55,865 nt of DNA from NCBI GenBank assembly GCA_004322005.1, contig SCRF01000122.1:1-55865 (forward strand), given 5' to 3'. How positions within the stretch are numbered: the stretch's first letter is position 1; each line of letters begins with the position of its first letter. Below, one piece after another: positions 51,761 to 55,865 of the stretch. The notes under the pieces are model-generated. The model saw only the letters and a program-made list of their open reading frames with translations, ran no database searches and was not told the origin of the DNA. The translations under genes were made by a program, and so were the position numbers. Origin of the DNA: Rhodanobacter sp. (GTDB taxonomy: Bacteria > Pseudomonadota > Gammaproteobacteria > Xanthomonadales > Rhodanobacteraceae).

Positions 51761-53842
51761 ATGCACCTCATCGTCATTGCCAGTTACCTGATCACCGCCG
51801 CCGCGTTCCTCGCGGGTGCGGCGCTGCTGGGTGCCGGCTGGCGCGGACAGCGTACCGGCGCCCTGCTGATCCTGGCCATGCTGGTCTCGGTCCTGTGGGG
51901 CGCGTTTCTGTCTTACGCCGAGTGGCGGCGCACCGTGGCGGTCAACTGGATACTGATGGCCGAGATTCTGCGCTACGGCGCGTGGCTCGTTTTCGTGAGC
52001 GCACTGTTCAGTGCCTGGCCAATGTCCGGCCTGCTGCGTGGTTTGCGCTTCGCTGCGCACGCACTCTGGATCATGCTCGCGCTGTACTGCCTGTGGCCGG
52101 TGACCGGTTTGCCGCGAACGGCCGTGTTGCCATTCAACGTCAACGCGCCGCTGGTCGGTATGCTGGTTCTCGCCCTCACTGGCGTGGTGTTTCTCGAACA
52201 GATCTACCGCAACGTTCAACCGGCACAGCGCTGGGCGCTGAAGTTTCTGGTGATCGCGCTCGGCTTGTCGTTCGCCTACGACATCTTCCTGTATTCCTAC
52301 GCAGTGCTTTACCGGCAGTTGAACATCAGCGCGTGGGCGGCGCGCGGCTTCATCGATGCCTTGCTGGTGCCGCTACTGGTGGTGGCGGCGGCCCGCAACC
52401 CGCAATGGTCGCTGGAGGTGGGCGTGTCGCGGCGCGCGGTGTTCTATTCCACGAGCCTGCTGGTGGTCGCGTTTTACATTCTCGCCACGTCGATCGGCGG
52501 CTATTACGTGCGCCTGTACGGGGGCGACTGGGGCCGGGTGGCGGAAATCACGCTTGTCTGCTTCGCCCTGCTGATCGTGCTGTTGATCACATTCTCCGGT
52601 CAGGTGCGCTCGCATCTGCGGGTATTCCTGAACAAGAACTTCTTCAGTTTCCGCCACGACTATCGGGAGGAATGGCTGCGGCTGTCGGCCATGTTGTCGG
52701 CCAGCGACATGGAGCTGCCGCAGCGCGCCGTGCGCGCGATGGCGCAGATCATGGACAGCCCGGGAGGCGCACTGTTCACGCGCAACGATGCTGATGAATT
52801 CGTGCCGGAAGCATGCTGGAACATGCCGACGCCGGCCGACCTGAGGCTTCCATCCTGCTTGCCGGCGTTCGAGATCATGCGCGCACGCCGGTGGATTTAT
52901 GAACTGAGCGAACCACCGCCGCTGGGCGACGAACAACTGCGGGCGCCCGCCGAATTGGTCGCCCTGACACGCGCATGGTTGCTGGTACCGTTGGTGTTGG
53001 AAGACCGGCTCATCGGTTTCGTGGTGCTCGCGCGCGCGCGCGCGCGGAGCGTGTTCGATTGGGAAGATATCGATTTGCTCCGGGCAGCGGGTGGTCAGGT
53101 CGCCGGCACCTTGGCGCAGGCGGCCGATGCCCAGCGCCTTGCCGAAGCGCGCCAGTTCGAAGGCTTCAACCAGCTGACCGCGTTCCTGATGCACGACCTC
53201 AAGAACCTCGCAGCACAGCAATCGTTGCTGCTGCAGAACGCCGAACGTCACAAGCACAACCCGGCGTTCGTGGACGACATGCTCACCACCGTGGCGAATT
53301 CGGTGCACCGCATCGCGCGGCTCCTCGAGCAATTGCGCGGCGACGCGGTGCCTGCCGGCCACGGCCGCGTGCAGCTCGCGGCAGTGATCCACAAGGCGCT
53401 CGACGAGTGCAGCTCGCAGTTGCCGCGGCCGGACTACCAACCGGCCGCGGAGGACCTGTGGGTACAGGCAAATGCCGAACAGCTTGCCACGGTACTGGGA
53501 CACGTGATCCGCAATGCCCAGGATGCAGCAGAGGCCCACGGTCACGTCACGCTGAGAGTCAAACGCGAATCCGGGCATGTCTCGATCGAAATCGAGGATG
53601 ACGGAGCGGGCATGGACGAAGACTTCATCCGCAACCGACTGTTCAAACCATTTTTCACCACCAAGGCGAGCAAAGGTATGGGCATCGGCGCCTATCAGGC
53701 CCGCGAGTACGTGCATTCGCTGGGCGGAGCGATGCGCGTGAACAGTACCCCGGGCCAAGGCACCGTATTCGCCATTCAGTTGCCGCTGGCCGAGCCCGCG
53801 GGAGTTGAAGCGGTGGCCGGCAAGCTGAGGCCCGCATCATGA
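51761..53842 (+). CDS. prsK: PEP-CTERM system histidine kinase PrsK
   Basis: 693-residue membrane kinase. Residues 1-290 form about eight helices; a GAF-like domain (about 300-450) follows; then the phospho-accepting site MHDLKNLAAQQSLLLQNAER, the N-box VLGHVIRNAQDAAEAHGHV, and G-boxes DDGAGMDEDF and GMGIGAYQAREYVHSLGG. It presumably phosphorylates PrsR, whose gene overlaps by ATGA. The DLKN H-box and eight-helix input are characteristic of PrsK. Confidence 0.93.
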   Translation: MHLIVIASYLITAAAFLAGAALLGAGWRGQRTGALLILAMLVSVLWGAFLSYAEWRRTVAVNWILMAEILRYGAWLVFVSALFSAWPMSGLLRGLRFAAHALWIMLALYCLWPVTGLPRTAVLPFNVNAPLVGMLVLALTGVVFLEQIYRNVQPAQRWALKFLVIALGLSFAYDIFLYSYAVLYRQLNISAWAARGFIDALLVPLLVVAAARNPQWSLEVGVSRRAVFYSTSLLVVAFYILATSIGGYYVRLYGGDWGRVAEITLVCFALLIVLLITFSGQVRSHLRVFLNKNFFSFRHDYREEWLRLSAMLSASDMELPQRAVRAMAQIMDSPGGALFTRNDADEFVPEACWNMPTPADLRLPSCLPAFEIMRARRWIYELSEPPPLGDEQLRAPAELVALTRAWLLVPLVLEDRLIGFVVLARARARSVFDWEDIDLLRAAGGQVAGTLAQAADAQRLAEARQFEGFNQLTAFLMHDLKNLAAQQSLLLQNAERHKHNPAFVDDMLTTVANSVHRIARLLEQLRGDAVPAGHGRVQLAAVIHKALDECSSQLPRPDYQPAAEDLWVQANAEQLATVLGHVIRNAQDAAEAHGHVTLRVKRESGHVSIEIEDDGAGMDEDFIRNRLFKPFFTTKASKGMGIGAYQAREYVHSLGGAMRVNSTPGQGTVFAIQLPLAEPAGVEAVAGKLRPAS

Positions 53843-55200
53843 GCCAGAAGCAGCGTTGTCTGTTGATTGTCGAGGACGATGTCGGCCTGCAGAGCCAGTT
53901 GCGCTGGAGCTTCGAGGACTACGACGTGGTCATGGCCGGCGACCGACCGACGGCGCTCGCCCAGATCCGCCGCCACCACCCGGCGGTGGTGCTGCAGGAT
54001 CTTGGGCTGCCCCCGGACGCCACCGGCACAACCGAGGGGTTCAGCACGATCACGGAAATCCTGGAGGAAGCAGCACACACCAAGATCATCGTGGCCACCG
54101 GCAACGGCGACCGCGACAACGCCGTCAAGTCCATTGGCTGCGGCGCCTACGATTTCTGCTCCAAGCCACTGGATCTGGAGGTTCTGCGCCTGATCGTGGA
54201 TCGTGCATTCCGGGTACACGAACTGGAGGCCGAGAACCACAGGCTCAGAAGCCATTCGACCGCGGTGTTCGAAGGTGTCATCGGCAGCAGCACAGCCATG
54301 CTCGACGCCTACCGGATGGTTGAAAAGGTCAGCCCCTCGAACGCCACCGTCCTGCTCCTCGGCGAGACCGGTACCGGCAAGGAATTGTTCGCGCGTGCGG
54401 TACATCGCCTGAGCTCGCGGCGCGACGGGCCGTTCGTGGCGATCAACTGCGCGGCCATCCCCGAAAATCTGCTGGAAGCCGAGCTGTTCGGCTACGAGAG
54501 GGGCGCCTACACGGGCGCGCACAAGCAAACCAAGGGCAAGATCGAACTGGCCGTCAACGGCAGCCTGCTGCTCGACGAGATTGGCGACATGCCGTTATCG
54601 CTGCAGGCCAAGCTGCTGCGTTTTTTCGAGGAGCGGGTGGTCGAGCGCATCGGTGGCCGCGAGGTGATTCCGGTGGATGTGCGCATCATCTGCGCCACGC
54701 ATCAGAACCTGCCGGCGCTGATCCGTGAAGGACGTTTCCGCGAAGATCTGTTTTACCGCATCAGCGAAGTGAGCATTCGGCTTCCGCCGCTGCGTGAACG
54801 CGCCGGTGACGCAGTGACCCTCGCGCAGTATTTTCTCGAGCAGGCTGCCAGTCGCCACGGACGCGCAGTTCGCGGATTTACCGCCAAGGCGCTCAAGGCG
54901 ATCGCGGCATGTCCGTGGCCCGGCAACGTGCGCGAGTTGGAAAACAAGGTCAACAGCGCCGTCATCATGGCGGATGAAAAGCAGATCGGACTCGAGGCAT
55001 TGCACCTTGGCGAGATCGGCGAGGATATCCTGGATCTGCACGAAGTGCGGAGCGACGCCGAAAAGCGTGCCATCCAGAGGGCCATGACCCATGCCGGCGG
55101 CAATCTCTCGCGGGTCGCAAGCTTGCTGGGCATCAGCCGGCCGACACTCTATGATCTTTTGGACAAGCACGGCTTGAAAAAGCCTACCGGTGCGGACTGA
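53839..55200 (+). CDS. prsR: PEP-CTERM-box response regulator PrsR
   Basis: 453-residue sigma-54 activator. Receiver domain (CLLIVEDDVGLQSQLRWSFE, phospho-Asp in VVLQDLGLPPD), AAA+ domain with Walker A GETGTGKELFARAVH, the sigma-54 contact loop as GAYTGA (instead of GAFTGA) and Walker B LLLDEIGDMP, then a Fis-type helix-turn-helix (GGNLSRVASLLGISRPTLYD). It should drive the sigma-54 promoter found before the PEP-CTERM gene. Confidence 0.95.
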   Translation: MSQKQRCLLIVEDDVGLQSQLRWSFEDYDVVMAGDRPTALAQIRRHHPAVVLQDLGLPPDATGTTEGFSTITEILEEAAHTKIIVATGNGDRDNAVKSIGCGAYDFCSKPLDLEVLRLIVDRAFRVHELEAENHRLRSHSTAVFEGVIGSSTAMLDAYRMVEKVSPSNATVLLLGETGTGKELFARAVHRLSSRRDGPFVAINCAAIPENLLEAELFGYERGAYTGAHKQTKGKIELAVNGSLLLDEIGDMPLSLQAKLLRFFEERVVERIGGREVIPVDVRIICATHQNLPALIREGRFREDLFYRISEVSIRLPPLRERAGDAVTLAQYFLEQAASRHGRAVRGFTAKALKAIAACPWPGNVRELENKVNSAVIMADEKQIGLEALHLGEIGEDILDLHEVRSDAEKRAIQRAMTHAGGNLSRVASLLGISRPTLYDLLDKHGLKKPTGAD

Positions 55201-55237
55201 CTCCGCGCCTCGCGCCGGGTGAACTGAGGGCAAAGAC

Positions 55238-55865
55238 ATGCGCTTGATCAAGCTCAACACGTGGATTGTTCGTCACGGCTCGGTGCTGCTTTGCGTCAAC
55301 CTGTTGCTGAGCGGATGTGGTCTCACCAGCGGGCATGCAAGTCTGGATGCCGGCACCAAATACCAAGCCAGGGGTGAGTATCGCGCGGCTTACATCGAGG
55401 CCAGGAAGGTCCTGCAACGCGATAGCAAGAACGGCAATGCCTGGCTGCTGCTCGGGCAAGCCTCGCTGATGCTCGGTGATCCGAAGGACGCCCTGAGCGA
55501 CCTGCAAAATGCCAGGACCCACAGCGTACCGGCAGAACGTTGGGCAGTACCCTTGGGACGCGCACTGCTGGTGACGCGGCAATACGGCAAGTTGCTTGAA
55601 ACCCTGTCTCCAGACAAGGCCTTCGGGCCAAAAGTCAATGTGCGTGTGAATGTGCTGCGGGGCGATGCCTATCGTGGGCTCAAACAGTTCGACCAGGCAC
55701 GGCAATCGTACAAGGCCGCGTTGACACTGGACCCCAAGAATCCAGCCGCACTGGTGGGACTGGCCAAGCTGGCCGCCATCGCCAACGACCCCGGTTCCGC
55801 CGGCCACTATGTGCAACAGGCACTGACTGCCGCGCCGGACAACCCACAGGCCTGGGTCGCGAAGG
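55238..55865 (+). CDS. prsT: PEP-CTERM system TPR-repeat lipoprotein PrsT, 3' end outside window
   Basis: At least 209 residues visible. A lipoprotein signal (lipobox LLSGC, lipidated Cys27) is followed by TPR repeats (RGEYRAAYIEARKVLQRDSK, GNAWLLLGQASLMLGDPKDA, FDQARQSYKAALTLDPKNPA). ATG 55238 lies seven bases after GAGGG, 37 bp after prsR. In XrtA loci prsK-prsR-prsT are consecutive; the protein is thought to serve in surface export. The remaining exosortase genes are expected beyond the right edge. Confidence 0.93.
   Translation, partial: MRLIKLNTWIVRHGSVLLCVNLLLSGCGLTSGHASLDAGTKYQARGEYRAAYIEARKVLQRDSKNGNAWLLLGQASLMLGDPKDALSDLQNARTHSVPAERWAVPLGRALLVTRQYGKLLETLSPDKAFGPKVNVRVNVLRGDAYRGLKQFDQARQSYKAALTLDPKNPAALVGLAKLAAIANDPGSAGHYVQQALTAAPDNPQAWVAK

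Overview
The window is GC-rich gammaproteobacterial chromosome. Gene content and order (rppH, bactofilin-erpA-nudC-ampE, an XrtA-type PEP-CTERM locus, an nsrR-linked nitric-oxide block, nirBD) suggest a Xanthomonadales/Rhodanobacter-like bacterium. That placement is inference; no rRNA gene is present.

Region by region. (1) 1-1142: 5' part of a periplasmic PQQ alcohol dehydrogenase whose active site carries the extra Asp typical of lanthanide-dependent XoxF/ExaF enzymes, followed by gene-poor DNA with a 209-bp inverted-repeat element. (2) 2121-8644: an eleven-gene, mostly translationally overlapping leftward operon (two CxxC AhpD-like proteins, lipoyl synthase, zinc-ribbon protein, 7Fe ferredoxin, DUF1971, a small helical protein, a DUF59 Fe-S factor, two DUF2249 proteins, a polytopic membrane protein). 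It faces nsrR across a 43-bp near-perfect palindrome that contains a textbook NsrR operator centred on a TTGACA -35 box. This reads as a nitric-oxide stress operon devoted to Fe-S and lipoyl chemistry. (3) 8919-18247: assimilatory nitrate/nitrite operon (transporter, nirB, nirD, FAD oxidoreductase, nitrate reductase) behind a sigma-54 promoter with two NtrC-type sites 31 bp apart, ending against a convergent uroporphyrinogen-III synthase-like gene. (4) 18332-22532: a graveyard of broken genes (siroheme synthase, IS701-type transposase, AbiEi, HsdR, Fic, HNH-like) around an intact IS630 copy and a PD-(D/E)XK-like gene, abutting the 3' end of a tRNA-Met gene; probably a decayed defence island. 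(5) 22724-35533: housekeeping core (rppH, bactofilin, erpA, nudC, ampE, LplT/Aas-like fusion, XRE regulator, glyQS, GspE-like ATPase, amidotransferase). (6) 35552-41400: rhomboid protease, a TonB receptor/phosphodiesterase pair, and two decayed sensor genes. (7) 41551-end: PEP-CTERM/exosortase locus: ThiF-like E1 enzyme, PEP-CTERM protein, nitroreductase-like protein, FeeM-like N-acyl amino acid synthase, UDP-sugar genes (WbpO-, WbpP-, WecB-like) and the prsK-prsR-prsT regulatory/secretory genes, running off the right edge.

How they work together: NsrR, NtrC/sigma-54 and PrsK/PrsR/sigma-54 appear to govern three separate blocks. The most novel-looking are the NsrR-lipoyl-AhpD operon and the PEP-CTERM block, in which an N-acyl amino acid synthase, an E1-like enzyme and a nitroreductase-like protein surround one PEP-CTERM protein that has its own sigma-54 promoter and two upstream repeated boxes.
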